A DNA stretch of 64,000 nt from Hericium rajendrae. Its lineage: Eukaryota > Basidiomycota > Agaricomycetes > Russulales > Hericiaceae. Below the pieces are notes generated by a model. It saw nothing but the letters and a program-made list of their open reading frames with translations. It ran no database searches and had not been told where the DNA came from. Shown piece after piece: positions 10,425 through 22,033 of the stretch (within the stretch, counting starts at the first letter, position 1; every line of letters starts with the position of its first letter). Location: positions 4,346,501 through 4,410,500 of the forward strand of contig CM065879.1 in assembly GCA_033439255.1 (NCBI GenBank), given 5' to 3'. A program made the position numbers and the translations under genes.

Positions 10425-11335
10425 ATGATGGCTATGAGCATTCTGCTTTCTAAGAACGCCTCCGAGAACGCGGTTCAGCCTAAGAAGACGTCGGCTAAGA
10501 AGGTTGGAGGTTCGTCTAGCCATGCTCCCTCTCCCCGACGTTGCCTGACGTTTTCGTTACCTAGCGACGAAGCGCCGTGTGCTGCAGGACCAGACGCCTG
10601 TCAACGGACGGGTTGCCAGGCCGTCGAAGCTTGCACGCGCTAGGCCTTCGGCCACCACCGCCAAAGCCGAGAACCGCCGTCCTTCGCCTCTGTCGGAGGA
10701 CATCTCAGCCTACGTCGCCCCGCCTTCGACCCCTCGGAAGGCCAGCGCATTCGGCTTCAACGCGCACGTCGCGGCCACGGTGACGCCGGAGCTGAAGAAA
10801 GCGCGTGCCGCGGCCCGCCGCGACTTCTTCGAGCGCGTCCGCGCCATCAACCGCGTCAACGTGCCCGACATCGAGACCTGGGAGCCGCTCGAGGGCGACG
10901 TCGAGATGCCGAAGCGCGACTATGTCGATGAGGAGGCGGTCGAGGGTCGGGTACTCCCCTCGCCGGGTTACCTGGCCCCCGGCGACGAACAAGGAGGGCC
11001 GCGTGCTCACTGACGATGAGTACCGCACCTTCCCTGCCGTGTCCATCTACGCACCTCTCCCGTGGGATAAGCTCGACTCTGTTGATACCCCGGAGATGGT
11101 TGACAGCTACATGCTGGCTGTTCCTGTGTTGGACAACTGGAGCAGACTGACGTACGAGGACGAGGTGTTTTACTTCCCCTCTGCGATGCAGGAGCCTGAG
11201 TACGCGCCGGCACCTGTGATCAAGGTCCGGTACGCTGTCATCAAGGGCCTTAACATCCGCAAGAAGTCGGTGCCCAAGAGCGGCGTGCGCCGGATGTTCC
11301 AGAAGTTCACCAGCAGGAAGTCGGTGTGGCGCTGA
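10425..11335 (+). CDS. Hypothetical protein, three exons, well-expressed promoter
   Basis: Exons 10425-10509, 10565-10938 and 10994-11335 give 266 residues. The first intron (55 nt) is clear: GTTCGT...CTAG, phase 1. The second (55 nt, GTCGAG...CAAG, phase 0) has weaker ends. It is inferred because the frame must change between DYVDEEA and EGRVLTDDEYRTFPAVS. If it is not spliced, the gene would carry a frame break there. The N-terminus is basic and Ser/Pro-rich. A helical RRDFFERVRAINRVNVPD segment and a hydrophobic-aromatic C-terminal half ending in a basic tail (RRMFQKFTSRKSVW) are visible. No domain is recognised. Confidence 0.65.
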
Positions 11336-11916
11336 GTGAGTTCTCTCCCTCCAGCCCACTGGTTTGCGTGCTTACTCGCGATTTCAGAGGAGACGTCTCG
11401 ACGCGCTATTGCCGATTTCACGATGCTCCGTTCCCCGTGTCCAGTTGGCGGTCGCCGCGTGCGCCGTCGACGGGGTGTGGGGCTGACGGTGACGTCCTCC
11501 GTTTCTTTTCTCCGCTTTCAGCCAAAAACTAAAAAAAAACACCAAAAAAAATTATCATAACAGGAGCACCGCTGCCGCAGTTTCGTTTCTCCTTCTCGTC
11601 TCGGCACGTCTCCTTTCGTCTCTTCTCATCTCTTCTCGATGTGTCGTGATTATGGATACTTGCATTTTGTGCTGGCTGACACATTTGCCTCCCGCAGGTT
11701 TTCCTTTCGTTTCTAGGTGCCCTTTGGATACGAGGATTCCTGGACGCAGGATCCTCCTGGACAAGACCTCCCTGGACAAGGCCTCCCTGGACCTTCTGGA
11801 CCGGACACGGACCTCTGGCCTCCCAGGATTAAGACCCGGACTGGATGTGTGCCTCGGACATGAGTGATCTTGAGTTTCGACTGAGTGAACCTAAGCTTCG
11901 AACAGAAAGAGCCTGA

Positions 11917-12022
11917 GTAAGAGCAACAGTGAGAGCAACAATAAGAGCAACAGTAAGAACAACAATAAGAACAACAGTAAGTAAGAGCAACAGTAAAAGC
12001 AACAGCGAGAGCAACAGTAGGA
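11917..12022 (+). repeat. Degenerate tandem array of AGAGCAACAGTA-like 12-mers
   Basis: Imperfect units of 'agagcaacagta/aagaacaacaat' repeat about nine times between 11917 and 12022. On the minus strand this reads as a run of Leu and Val codons, which explains a spurious hydrophobic frame there. Confidence 0.8.
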
Positions 12023-12783
12023 GTGAGTGTGCCTCAAAACGTGCGTTCGGTGTGTCCAAGTTCTGTGCGAGTGTGAATGTGTGATCTGCGTGATGAGGAC
12101 GTCCAGACAATTTGCCGCCTGGGCCCAGGCAAACTAACCCCTTTGTGCGTTCTGCTTGTTGACTTTTAGGTACATGCTGATTTGGTTTCGTTCGTTGTTG
12201 GTTTGACCTAATTCGCGCGCAGGCCGGTCAAGACTCGGCGCTCCATGAGGAGTTGAGCTCGTCGTCATTCTTGGTCTGCGCGACATCCTACGAATGATCT
12301 GAGTCTGCAACGTTCAATGCATGCGTTTCCCCCTTATTCCCATTTCTGCAGACCGGATTAATGTCGCTGCCTTCATTTGGCTGTTACTGCCTGTATCCCA
12401 GACACCTGTTGCGCTCGCTTCCTGTTCGCTTCCGTCTCTTTACGCCTGCGGAATCATTGCCGTCACCGATGCTGTTTTCCCGATTTCTTCATCCTCTCAT
12501 CCTCCCCCCCTCTTTTTTTCGTATTTTCATCCTGTCCCTCAACGCGCTTCTTTTTCGCTTCCATTGCTCTGCGACATCGCGCACAAGTCCGGATCCGGCT
12601 CCTCCCCTTCAACGAAACCAATTCCTCTGACACTTGTTTGTCAATCTACTGGTCGCTTTCCTCGTCATAATAAGTCGACCGTTTGGACTACTCAGTATGT
12701 CCGATGGCATGCAATTATTTTCCATCAATATGTTGGGGCACGTCCTGACGGTGGAAAGTTGGATCGTGACATTAGACGCGGTG

Positions 12784-12798
12784 TGTCACATCACGTGA
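12784..12798 (+). promoter_or_regulatory. TGTCACATCACGTGA motif, copy 1 (E-box CACGTG core)
   Basis: A 15-bp string containing the palindromic CACGTG core, followed after a few bases by GTCACA. An identical 15-mer with a similar tail occurs at 16015. The two flank the CorA-type gene. CACGTG is a classic bHLH site. Function here is inference. Confidence 0.4.
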
Positions 12799-13268
12799 AT
12801 TCTGTCACATCACCTGCCCTGTTTGCGTCCGACCAAATTTCTTCTCCTAGATTACTTTGATGAGCGATTCTCAGAAACTACCTTGCAGTAAACTCTGTCT
12901 TACTCCGTGGCTTTGAACCTATTTCTCAGACTCTCGAAATGCAGAATGTGTCAATTCTCATCGGAACTGCCGGTAATGTGCCTCTGATGGGATCTTGCAA
13001 TCGGCGAATGGCATGCCGACCGCATCTTGCCCGCATCTATATTTGTAGGCTTCTACCTATGTTTGGATTCGGAAGCCGCCTGATCCTGGAAGGGGCGCGA
13101 TTAACAGGCCGTGCTGCCTCGTGGAGACGAGCGCACAGGCTTCGCAGGCAATGCCCTGCCACTGCAGATTCCTTCTACTCTCTCCCACGCTCTTTCTCCA
13201 CCCCACACTCTTTCCTCCGCTCTTCATCTTAAGACCTGCTCTACTGACGAGATACCAACTAGACAAGG

Positions 13269-15654
13269 ATGCCTCGAGAAAATAGCTTCTCTGATTCTGA
13301 TGGCCGTTCTCTTACCCCAGATTTTGAAGACGAAATGGACCACCACGAGCCATTGGATCTGCCAGCGCAGTCGCCAGTCGCGCCTCGACCAAGACTTGCT
13401 CTGAACGACATCACTAACTCTGATGGCACTACAGCTGCGCCTGTCATGTCACCCATTCATCCCAAGTCACCCTCCATTGCCTCCGCGGGCCGCAGCCATA
13501 CGGCTCACTCGCGCCGCACGGCCCACTTTGACGCCAAAGGAGCGCTTCAGGTCGTCCGTTCGCAAGGTCATCGCCATGCACCGCACCTCGACGATGCTCG
13601 CCCGCGGGAACATCGGCGCAGAGCCCGGCATCGACGTCCGCCGCTCGATCGCACACATGACCTACGGTCCATATCCGCCAGAAATGCATCATCGACCTCG
13701 TCGACTATTCGCCCCTGCGCGCCAGCTCAGGGCGCATGACGAACGCCGAGTTCGTTGCGTACCTGAAGAACGCCGAGGCGTGCGCGCGCGAGCCCTGGGT
13801 GCGCGTGCGGTGGATCAACGTCGGCGGGATCAGTTGGGACGTCGTCAGTGCGCTCGCGCTCACGTACAACCTGCATCCTCTCGCGCTCGAAGACCTGCTA
13901 CAGCCGCGCGGGCACGCCCGTTCCAAGGCTGATTATTACTCGCAGCATCTTTTCATCCGCGCACTCTGTCACTCACTCGCGTCTAAATCGTCCTCGCCCT
14001 CGTCTTCCAGTAGCCAGGTGGCGTCCGCTTCCACCCCAACGCTAACGGGTCTACCAAGATCGTCTTCACCCCAGCCACTGGACGAAAAGCTCGGCATTCT
14101 AAACGATTCCGACGACGAAGATGACCCGGAGGAAGACGAAAGCAACAAGGACCCAGAGGCAAAGGGAAGCAGCGGTCTTGGTTTCATGGGACCTGGTCTT
14201 CAGGTGCGAATAGAGACCTTGGATGTGCGAACCCGCTGAGCTAAGTGGTGTCGCATAGGCAAGGAAGCGGAGCAGCTCGGCGAATGCACTGACAATCGAG
14301 CGCCTGAAGAAAGGCAGGGTTGATGTGCGCATCGCACCCATGTGCATCTTCCTGTTCCGCGATGGTCAGTGCCCTTCAACATCTGATGCACGGAAATAAG
14401 TCTGATGCGTCACGTTCCAGGGACCGTCATATCCATCCATCCCGATGCCAACATGGACTTTACCTCGCCCATCTCTGCGCGCATCCGGCAGCGCGACACA
14501 TCGCTCCGCACGTCCGCCGACGCGTCCCTCCTCGTCGAGAGTCTGCTCGATCTGAGTGCGTCCGCATTCCGCGTGTACGCGTTTTCAGCGCTGATGGCTA
14601 TTCTGCAGTCGTTGACACGGCGCTTGAAGTCGTGGACGAGTATCGCGTGAAGATCCACAAGCTCGAGCAGCAGATCCTCATCCAGCCCAAGGTCGGGAAT
14701 GTCCGAGACCGTGAGTCCGCCTGTACCTTTAGCTTTTCGTGAGCTGGGTCTTATGTTGGGTTTTCGCAGTGCATATCTTGTCTGGGGATCTCATCCTCCA
14801 CAAACGCACGCTTGGACCTATCAAGACACTTGTGTATGGTCTCCGGCGGTACGATACCGACCGCTGCCTCGCGCTCGTCGATTCGTCGAAGACGCCGGAG
14901 GGACAGAAGGTGACTGGATTTATGAGCCATAAATCCAACATCTATCTGGTGCGCTTTTCCATTTCTCGCATCATGGAAACATTCTGAACGGGATCGATAT
15001 ATCTTCAGGCGGATGTCCATAACCACATGGAATACATCCTCAGCAGTTTAGACATGTATGCTGCCATGTCAGAGAACTTGATCAACTATACCTTTAATGT
15101 ACGCTTTATTTCCTTCAGATAAAGGCCTTTATTGAATTTGTTTCAGATGGCATCGTACGAGATGAATGAAGGATGTAAGTGTTGTTCTTATTTTTCTTTG
15201 TGAGGCTAGACCGACTAAGCACCTCGTCTGCAGGCGCCGCTTGACGTTGGCCACAATCATTTTCTTACCACTCACGCTGCTCACTGGTTACTTCGTGCGT
15301 AGTTTTCGTCCGTGTCCTGACATGAATCCATTTGACTTATTCCGCCAACACCCAGGGTATGAACTTCGAAAACATGTGGAGCGTGAATCACGGCCACAGC
15401 GACAGAATGTATGTTCCTCGTGTCGTTCATTCATTTCGCGACGTGTTGACTGAGTTCTCCGTAGATTCTGGGCCATCGCCCTGCCGGTCATGGCCATCGT
15501 CATCCCCATCTTCACGATGCCAGACTTGAGGCGCTTGATCCACTATGTAAAGAAGCGAATGGTGGCGAAGAAGGTCAAGAAGGTGCGTATATCTTGCCTT
15601 TTTTGTGATCATGGTCTTAATGGTTTGCTCGTACAGGAATATAAACACGAATAG
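13269..15654 (+). CDS. CorA/Mnr2-type Mg2+ transporter, 12 exons, one frame break
   Basis: Exons 13269-13376, 13435-14203, 14259-14364, 14421-14555, 14609-14710, 14770-14948, 15009-15098, 15147-15178, 15234-15294, 15356-15408, 15465-15582 and 15637-15654. They give about 589 residues if one base is discounted. The CorA signature GMN (YF-GMNFENMWSVNHGHSD) lies between two C-terminal membrane segments (LATIIFLPLTLLTGYF and FWAIALPVMAIVIPIF), as in fungal Alr1/Mnr2. The long cytosolic domain holds LHPLALEDLL and a Ser-rich acidic insert. Near 13669 one extra C changes the frame between MTYG and HIRQKCIIDLVDYS; no intron can explain it. Exon 8 must use donor GTGTTG (15179), not the overlapping GTAAGT, to stay in frame. 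The first intron is the weakest call. The protein moves Mg2+ across the vacuolar or plasma membrane; which one cannot be told from sequence. Confidence 0.85.
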
Positions 15655-17393
15655 CAGTCGCCATCCTGACTCTATATCCACATGCGTCTCTGCGTCATCT
15701 TCTGTCCATTTTCTTATTTTGGATGAAGGTTAGACTTACGAACTGTTGGCTATGCTTCGCTTTACGATAAGTGCTCGGCTCCAATCTAACGGACGCCCGC
15801 CGGACACCTGCTCGGGCGCAATGCGCTCATCGTTTGCTTCTTTGCGCTTCACTTCTGATGGCCGCGCGTCATGTACACCCGCCTAGATTATTAGATACCT
15901 ACCTGTCTGCATACCCACATCATACCTATGGATCTCTCATTTTCTGGGTATTCGCGTGTCTTCATACTTGCTTGTTTCCGTGCGCTTCAGACGCGACCGG
16001 GTGAAAACGCGAGATGTCACATCACGTGAGATCCGTCACACCAGCTCGCCAGTGCCAGAGCCTCCATCAGCAAAAGCGTGAAAAGATTGTAAAGGCTTAC
16101 AAGGGTATGTAAGGGTATGTAAGGGTTCCAATCCCTGCCGTCAGGTAAGGAAGCTGCATTTCGTCACCAAGCAATATACGCACGCCTTATGGATTTGCCA
16201 ACCTCACCATCTCGCCCAAAGCTTATCAGTCCGGGCAAGCCTCACCCGCAGACGAAACTTGTCCGTCAGCATGGCATGCGTGCATTGCCATATGGCCTTT
16301 GGCCGGCATTGCGAATGACGCAAGGGAGCTCTAGGATATTTTACTATTCTTATTTATTTATTGTCCCAGTTGACAGAAATGAAGAATTAAAATCAAATAC
16401 ATATATTTCTCGTAGCAACGAAGTAATCTAAAATACATGGTAGCTATCTACGACACGCATCTAAGTATACATGCAAAGCGACCATCGCTATGTACGACGA
16501 TTTACCGTCGCACACTCCATCAGCCGAGAACTAGACCGTCTTGAGACCATCCCGAGGATTTCCAACAGCCGCAAGCAAGCGCCGCCGCCGTGGCAGGATG
16601 GCCAGCAGCTAGAGCGCGAGACCGTCTTCGAGGATTCCCAAACAGTGAAGCTTGGCGAAAATCACACGGCCAAGACGAGAGCCTGGCTAGTATCACGGAA
16701 TCAAGGTAAGAGAATACCAGCAGCCAGCTACAACCGAGATGGCGAGTTGAAGAGAGGAGAGAGGAGAGAGGAGTGGGAGGACAGACCGTGTGCGCGGACA
16801 CTACTTAATAGACGAGCAGGCAGTTTAGGGCCGGCAGCGATACATCTTCGAGAAGTGTAGCGATGCGTTGCTACGTGGTATCGAGGGTATCGAGTGCCTC
16901 CGGGCGTAGTACGGCAGGCAGGCGATCACTGCAAAGATGTCAGAAGGTCGCTACCGTGATTAAAAGCTATTAGAAACCAAACCAGAGACTTTTGAAAACT
17001 CACCATATATATATCACATTTCCAAGGCTTCGGCAGCCTTTGATGATCTTCACATAGGTATGTATTGCCCCTTACATACCCTTGTAAGAGGTTACATTCT
17101 GGCGCAACCACGGTGACGCGTGACATTGCTCGCCGGGGAATAACCGACTGAAACGTTTTTGCTGATGCTCTATTTAGCTCTCCTTACTCTCACTTGCTCC
17201 ATTGAAGTCGGCTCACGCATACTCCTCCGTAATCTCATTGCCTCGTCTTCACTCGACATTACTGATGTTATGGGCAGAAAAAATAGGCAAAAGTCTTTTC
17301 TCCCAAGGGGCTCGGACAAAATCCAGCATCGCTCACACTGGCAGCACCGTGACTAAAGGCGCCGGGTCCTTATGAGGAGGCCTCTGGTCCAAG
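15655..17393. other. Intergenic, possible small inverted-repeat element
   Basis: No gene is supported. The region contains a second TGTCACATCACGTGA motif (16015-16029), a short run of 'gggtatgtaa' repeats (16101-16128), AT-rich sequence around 16340-16450, and an 18-bp inverted match between 16096-16113 and 17074-17091. Confidence 0.5.
16015..16029 (+). promoter_or_regulatory. TGTCACATCACGTGA motif, copy 2
   Basis: Identical 15-mer to that at 12784, again followed by 'GATCCGTCACA'-like sequence. It lies 360 bp after the CorA stop codon. Confidence 0.4.
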
Positions 17394-19024
17394 ATGCCTA
17401 AGCAAGGCTCTGACAACTTCAAGTTTCAAGCTGGTATGTCTCTCTATGAGATCTGGTGTGCTTGCTGCTCCGCGCTGGCGTACGTGGTCATGCATTCCAG
17501 GGTGGACGGATCGGGACGCTAGCGCATATCAGTTCACCCTGCAGCCCGAATCCGTGTTGATTTCCTACACCGTCTACATACCGAGGACACAGTCTACTCC
17601 ATCCTATTATCACAGCCTATCCGCATTTCTATTCTTTGAGTTATCACTGGCCTGACAAAATGACGTTGACGGGCATGAAACAACGGCTGTCAATGGCGGC
17701 GTCGAGCACCAGGCCTGTACCTCCTTCTGCCTTGGAGCACGCCGCCCATCTCTCACAGACGAGCGATATCAAGTCTCCTCCAAAGGGGGCATACCTCGTT
17801 TTAAACACGCCAGCACACAAATTCCGTCTTTCCTTCCTCTAGCGGCTTCGGCACAGAGCAAACAAATCCCGGGCGGTACAGAGGCACAGATCGGCATCTT
17901 GCCATCGCAGTCGCGGCCTCGCGGACTTCGACGGCCCCAGCCAACTCTTAGTCGTCTCCCTACGAAGCCCCGCTCGCCCTCTCTTGTGAGTTCTTTTCTG
18001 CGAGCATTTCATTGGCGGATCTCATCGCCAGCAGAAACAATTCGGCGACAAGCGCGCTGCAAGCAAAGGCAGCATTGCGGCGACCAAGTCTTTAATCCCG
18101 CCACGCAAAGCATACACCAGCATTGCCATGCCGACCCGAAACTCAGGCTCTCTGCGCTTGCGTCTGCCTTCCCGGTCGTCTTCCCGAAAGCTGGCCTCGC
18201 CAGGACCCGCAACGCTACGCACGCCGCACAAACCAGGTCTGGCCCAGGGCGCAGCCGCCGTCTATCCGACGCCCCCGCCTTCAGCGAAGTCGGTGGTCTC
18301 CGACTTCACCTTCTCGCCGGCGCTGGACGACGGCTCGGATTCCTATACCTCGGAAGATAACTGGGAGGCGGCTAGCGCCAGGTCTCGTCGGAGCGTGTCG
18401 AGCTCTCGCGAGCATATGGATTGTTTTGGAGCGAGTCCAGTGACGTCTGAGACGTGCCCGGCCAAGCGTCCGTCCGACAGCGACGAGGACAGCGACGGCC
18501 CGTTCCAGTACGACATTCTCCTGTCGTCTGATGAATGCATGTCGGCGGACTCCTCGTCGCTAGCTGCGCTTCTTCCCCCTGCTCTTCGATGTCTGCCGTC
18601 GCACTGCGTCAGCATCACGCCTCTGCCCTCGTCTCCACCAGAGGACGCTAGCGTGGCCAGCCGCCGGTTCAGCCTTGTGCGCACGGAGACCTCGGAGGGC
18701 ACGGTGTTCACGCGCGAGATCGGCGACGCCCAGGGAAAACGCTGGAGTATCCGAGTGCCTGCACGTGGACTTCCGCAGGATATGCTCGCTATCCTGGATG
18801 AGCTCGAGCAGTTGGCGACGGAGTTCACCGACAAGCCGACCCCGAGTCCGAGTCTGAGGATCCCCAGGATTGTCGTCACGCAGTCTCAGTCCCTGGATCC
18901 GATTAGGAAGGTGGCAGATGCTCTTGAGCACGAGAAGCCTAGGTCGCCTGGGCTGCTGCGACCGCCCTCGCCAATATCTGACGACGACGATGAAGATGAA
19001 TACGACAGCAAGTCTGGAATGTAA
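17394..19024 (+). CDS. Disordered Ser/Pro-rich protein, multi-exon, 5' end tentative
   Basis: The firm part is two spliced frames: an open segment 17651-17989 and 18036-19024, joined by a 46-nt GTGAGT...CCAG intron in phase 0. Together they encode about 440 residues rich in Ser/Pro with acidic patches (SDSDEDSD, SDDDDEDEYDS) and one short folded-looking segment (GKRWSIRVPARGLPQDMLA followed by ILDELEQLATEF). Upstream, ATG 17394 with donor GTATGT at 17434 and an exon near 17502 form a plausible start, but the join to 17651 is not resolved. The gene may continue into the next one: further open frame exists at 19030-19248. No family is recognised. The composition suggests a regulatory or scaffold protein. 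Confidence 0.5.
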
Positions 19025-19201
19025 CTTTTCCGGCCTCTTCGGTTCCGGTGGAGTCTATTGCTTCAAATCCAGCCGCAAGCCAGTGCGCCCGAACCCAAAG
19101 GCCATCTCTGCAAGTATCGGAGCCGAGAAGACCAACTATCTCAGACAAACCCGTCTGTGACTTCCAATCCAATCAAGATCCGATAGATGTGAAGCCTGCC
19201 G

Positions 19202-20136
19202 ATGCACAAGATCTCTGCCAATATCTCTTCGATGCCGTCAGAGTCTAGCCTGCCTTACATATATCTGCCTGATGTGCGTATCGTCTACTTCACCATCGTT
19301 GTGATGCTGATAACCTCTTATTTCCTTCAACCAGCCAGCACCCGAGTTTTTCGCTCAAAGATCGACTACTTCAATCTCTAATTTCGTTCAAAGATTCGGA
19401 GGCAAGGCGTCGAAGGTGTCAGTGCCCTCCGCCGATGCTAAACTTGACACGAAATTAGAACAAGCCAGCCAACCAGCCGATAAGATGAACTCTGGCGGGC
19501 CTTCTAAGCCGAAGTCTGCTCTGCCTGTCCCCAAGCGCTCTTCTATTCCAGTTCGCCCTGCCAGCCCTGTTGATGCGCCGAAACCTGAGGAGAAACGGAC
19601 TATTACTCTCCCTCTGAGAGCTTCTGCACCGCCATCGTCCGGCTTTCCCACCGGGTCTCACGTTCCCAAGCCCTCTCGAATGTCACGGTCTTCTGCTTCT
19701 GCGTTCTTTGGATTTTCCGCAAAGCCTACAGCACCGGCGATCTCGAAGCAGGCTAATCCCAGCAGCGCCCACCACGCGCCTTCCCCAATCCAAATTGCGG
19801 ACACCCAGCTTCCTCCGCCCCAAATCCGCGTCCATCCCCGCTCCCACGTCAAAGAGCCTGCGCGCGGAATCCGCTCGCGCTTCCTCTTCCGCCTCACGAC
19901 GCCTGCGCCCGCGGTGCGCCGCAAATCCGAGCCTGCACCGCCTGCAGCCTCGCTGGCGCAGGAGGCGGAGGCCCAGGCCCAGGCGCGGCTCAAGTCGCGC
20001 ATTGGCAAGCCGCGTCCGGTGAGCTTCTCCAATGTGGCGTTGGGCGTGGATCCGCTCGAGCGGCGCGAGGAGCCGAAGAGGATGTCGCTCGGATGTTCCA
20101 CTCTGCGGTTGCCGTCGGCGAAGTCTGGATTTGCTG
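19202..20136 (+). CDS. Disordered Ser/Pro/Lys-rich gene, cut by a transposon
   Basis: Exons 19202-19273 and 19335-20136 are joined across a 61-nt intron (GTGCGT...ACCAG, phase 0). The product is basic and low-complexity, with NFVQRFGGKASKVSVP and RIGKPRPVSFSNVALGVDP as its most distinctive segments. The frame runs into the left inverted repeat of the Tc1/mariner element at 20137 and stops 50 bp inside it, so the 3' end is lost. A diverged, non-coding copy of this gene lies at 37300-38024, where the same segments can be recognised. It may be the 3' half of the gene annotated from 17394. Function unknown. Confidence 0.55.
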
Positions 20137-20138
20137 TA

Positions 20139-20466
20139 ATGTTGGCCTGGCTTCCTTTTCCGGACACCAACGAGTTTTGCGCGCGATAGGCAGCGAAAAT
20201 GTTTTGCATCGTAGCTAGCTCAATTCTTACTCAAATACAATGATCTCTTCAGTTTCAGAAAGCTCTAGTCGAGCTCTTGAGGCGCGTGAAAAGAACGGAG
20301 TGAAAAAACCGCTTTTCGAAATATCGAAAATGCGGACCCCCTCCGAAATGTTTTGCATCATTCTGAGCGAACTACAACAGCTATCGACAAATGGTCAACG
20401 GATTCGAAGAAGCGTTTTCAGTCCGCTGAGGTGACAAAAGGAATGGAGTGAATCCGTTGAGTTTTG
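20139..20466 (+). repeat. Left terminal inverted repeat of the Tc1/mariner element
   Basis: Starts ATGTTGGCCTGGCTTCC just inside the TA target copy and matches the reverse complement of 23997-24313 over its length. Confidence 0.9.
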
Positions 20467-20588
20467 GGTGAGTTGCGCACGACTGCTCGCGGTGCGGGGC
20501 TCACGCGGGAGGCGCTTGTTCGGCGCTCGTTGATGCCGTGCGTCTTGACCGCTCACCTCCATCTACACGGCCCTTACCACCATTACTT

Positions 20589-21802
20589 ATGCCCCGAGGT
20601 GTTGCCATCCATTCAACCCTTGCTTTAGTTGTCGTTCGGATGACAGTTTGCGGCAAGGATCCAGGAGAAGTCAAGGCCTTCACTGGGGTTAGTCCCCGGC
20701 AGCAACGACGAATCATGCGACTCTGGCGTACTACCGGTGATGTAGCTAGACCGAAATGGGATGGCAGATTGCGTGGAAGGCCGAGAACACTCACAGCAGA
20801 GGATGTATTTGTATGTGTCTCCATTATTCTCAATGTTCTACTCAAGTCATAGGTTTCCTTGTAACCAATTCACAGACTCTTACCAATGCCGTGAACAACT
20901 CGTGCGATATCTATCTAGATGAACTGCGAGACTCTCTTGCAGCTATCTGTGGGAAAGATGTATCCTTGTCCACTATATGGAGGACTCTCAAGCGCTCTGG
21001 GTACAGCATGAAGAAGGTATATCACTGTCTTTCTATCACATTTGTATTGAAAGGAATTTTCTTTTGCATATCAGATAACGCGGGCTGCAGCAGAGCGAAG
21101 CATCCGTCGGCGAGCAGCATATACTGCGAAGGTCGGAAGGTACAATCGGGATCAACTTGTCTTTGTCGATGAAAGTGCAGCCAATCGTCGTACAACATAT
21201 TGTGGCTATGCATGGGCAATCCGTGGTCGGCGTGCAGTTCGAAAGGCTTTCTTTGTGCACGGAAAACGGTAATTCCTACAAATTCTATCTGCAAGACATA
21301 AGCTGATTGATCAATCAGATACTCAATCTTACCTGCTCTTTCTCTGAATGGAATTTTGGCTGTTGACATTGTCGAAGGATCATTCAACAAGCACCATTTT
21401 TCTCACTTTATTGATGGTCTACTTGATCAGATGAACCCATGGCCTCTTCTGAACTCTGTTATCATTATGGACAATTGTCGTATACACAAGGATGAAGAAA
21501 CACTGGACATGATAAAAGCCAGGTATGTTTTACAAGTTCTTATTATTATTACACTGACAGGTATCTTACTTATACCCAGGGGTATGCGATATTTGTTCCT
21601 CCCTCCTTACTCACCAGATTATAACCCCATCGAGCTTGCCTTCTCAGCAATCAAAGCAGATATTAGATGCAAAGGAGGACTTATAAGAGAGACTATGGAG
21701 GATGATCATGATCCAGTGGATATTTATCTATGTCTCAATGAATCAGTTTGGTCGATTACAGCTGAGGATGCTTATGGCTGGTTCGTTCACTGTGCATATT
21801 AG
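20589..21802 (+). CDS. Tc1/mariner-type DD34E transposase, five exons
   Basis: Exons 20589-20810, 20876-21016, 21075-21268, 21319-21522 and 21580-21802, all with GT...AG introns of 50-65 nt, give 327 residues with no stop. The N-terminal part is a helix-turn-helix region (FTGVSPRQQRRIMRLWRTTG, then GRPRTLTAED), followed by a second winged HTH (DVSLSTIWRTLKRSGYSMKK). The catalytic domain is DDE_3 type: first Asp in QLVFVDES, second Asp in VIIMDNCRIHK, and Glu in SPDYNPIELAFS with 34 residues between the last two. It cuts and pastes the element at TA sites. The gene appears complete, so the protein could be functional. The start at MPRGV was chosen as the first ATG after the inverted repeat. 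Confidence 0.9.
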
Positions 21803-22033
21803 AAAATTCAAATTTTGTGGGTTTTGATAATAAAGATGCATAATAAAAATGTGAATCTGTCAAAGTGAAAGCATGTTGAACTGTAAATAATAGTTCTAAA
21901 ATTATAAAAAGATTGAAATTGGTATAGAATACTGAAAATATTGAAATAATAGTAGATGGATGAGTGAGGATGTAAAACAGATTATAAATGAAAAAAAAAA
22001 AATGATTTGAAGGTATTACTTTACTAAAATCTA

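Larger units (their letters stand above)
11336..13268. other. Long intergenic region with a low-complexity array
   Basis: There is no convincing gene in 1.9 kb. A plus frame at 12321-12860 is long but its composition shows no domain, and I reject it. The region holds A-runs (11528-11551), the AGAGCAACAGTA array and a TGTCACATCACGTGA motif at 12784. CT-rich sequence just before 13269 probably marks the CorA-gene promoter. Confidence 0.5.

Noticed and set aside
11829-12110. Leu/Val-rich minus frame resembling a membrane protein
   Set aside because: Direct translation of the AGAGCAACAGTA array.
12321-12860. 180-codon plus frame
   Set aside because: No domain, no splice partners, and alternative frames are equally open in this pyrimidine-rich stretch.
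15171-15233. A second frame break in CorA exon 8
   Set aside because: Disappears if donor GTGTTG at 15179 is used instead of the overlapping GTAAGT; it then reads NEGCKRRLTLATIIF.
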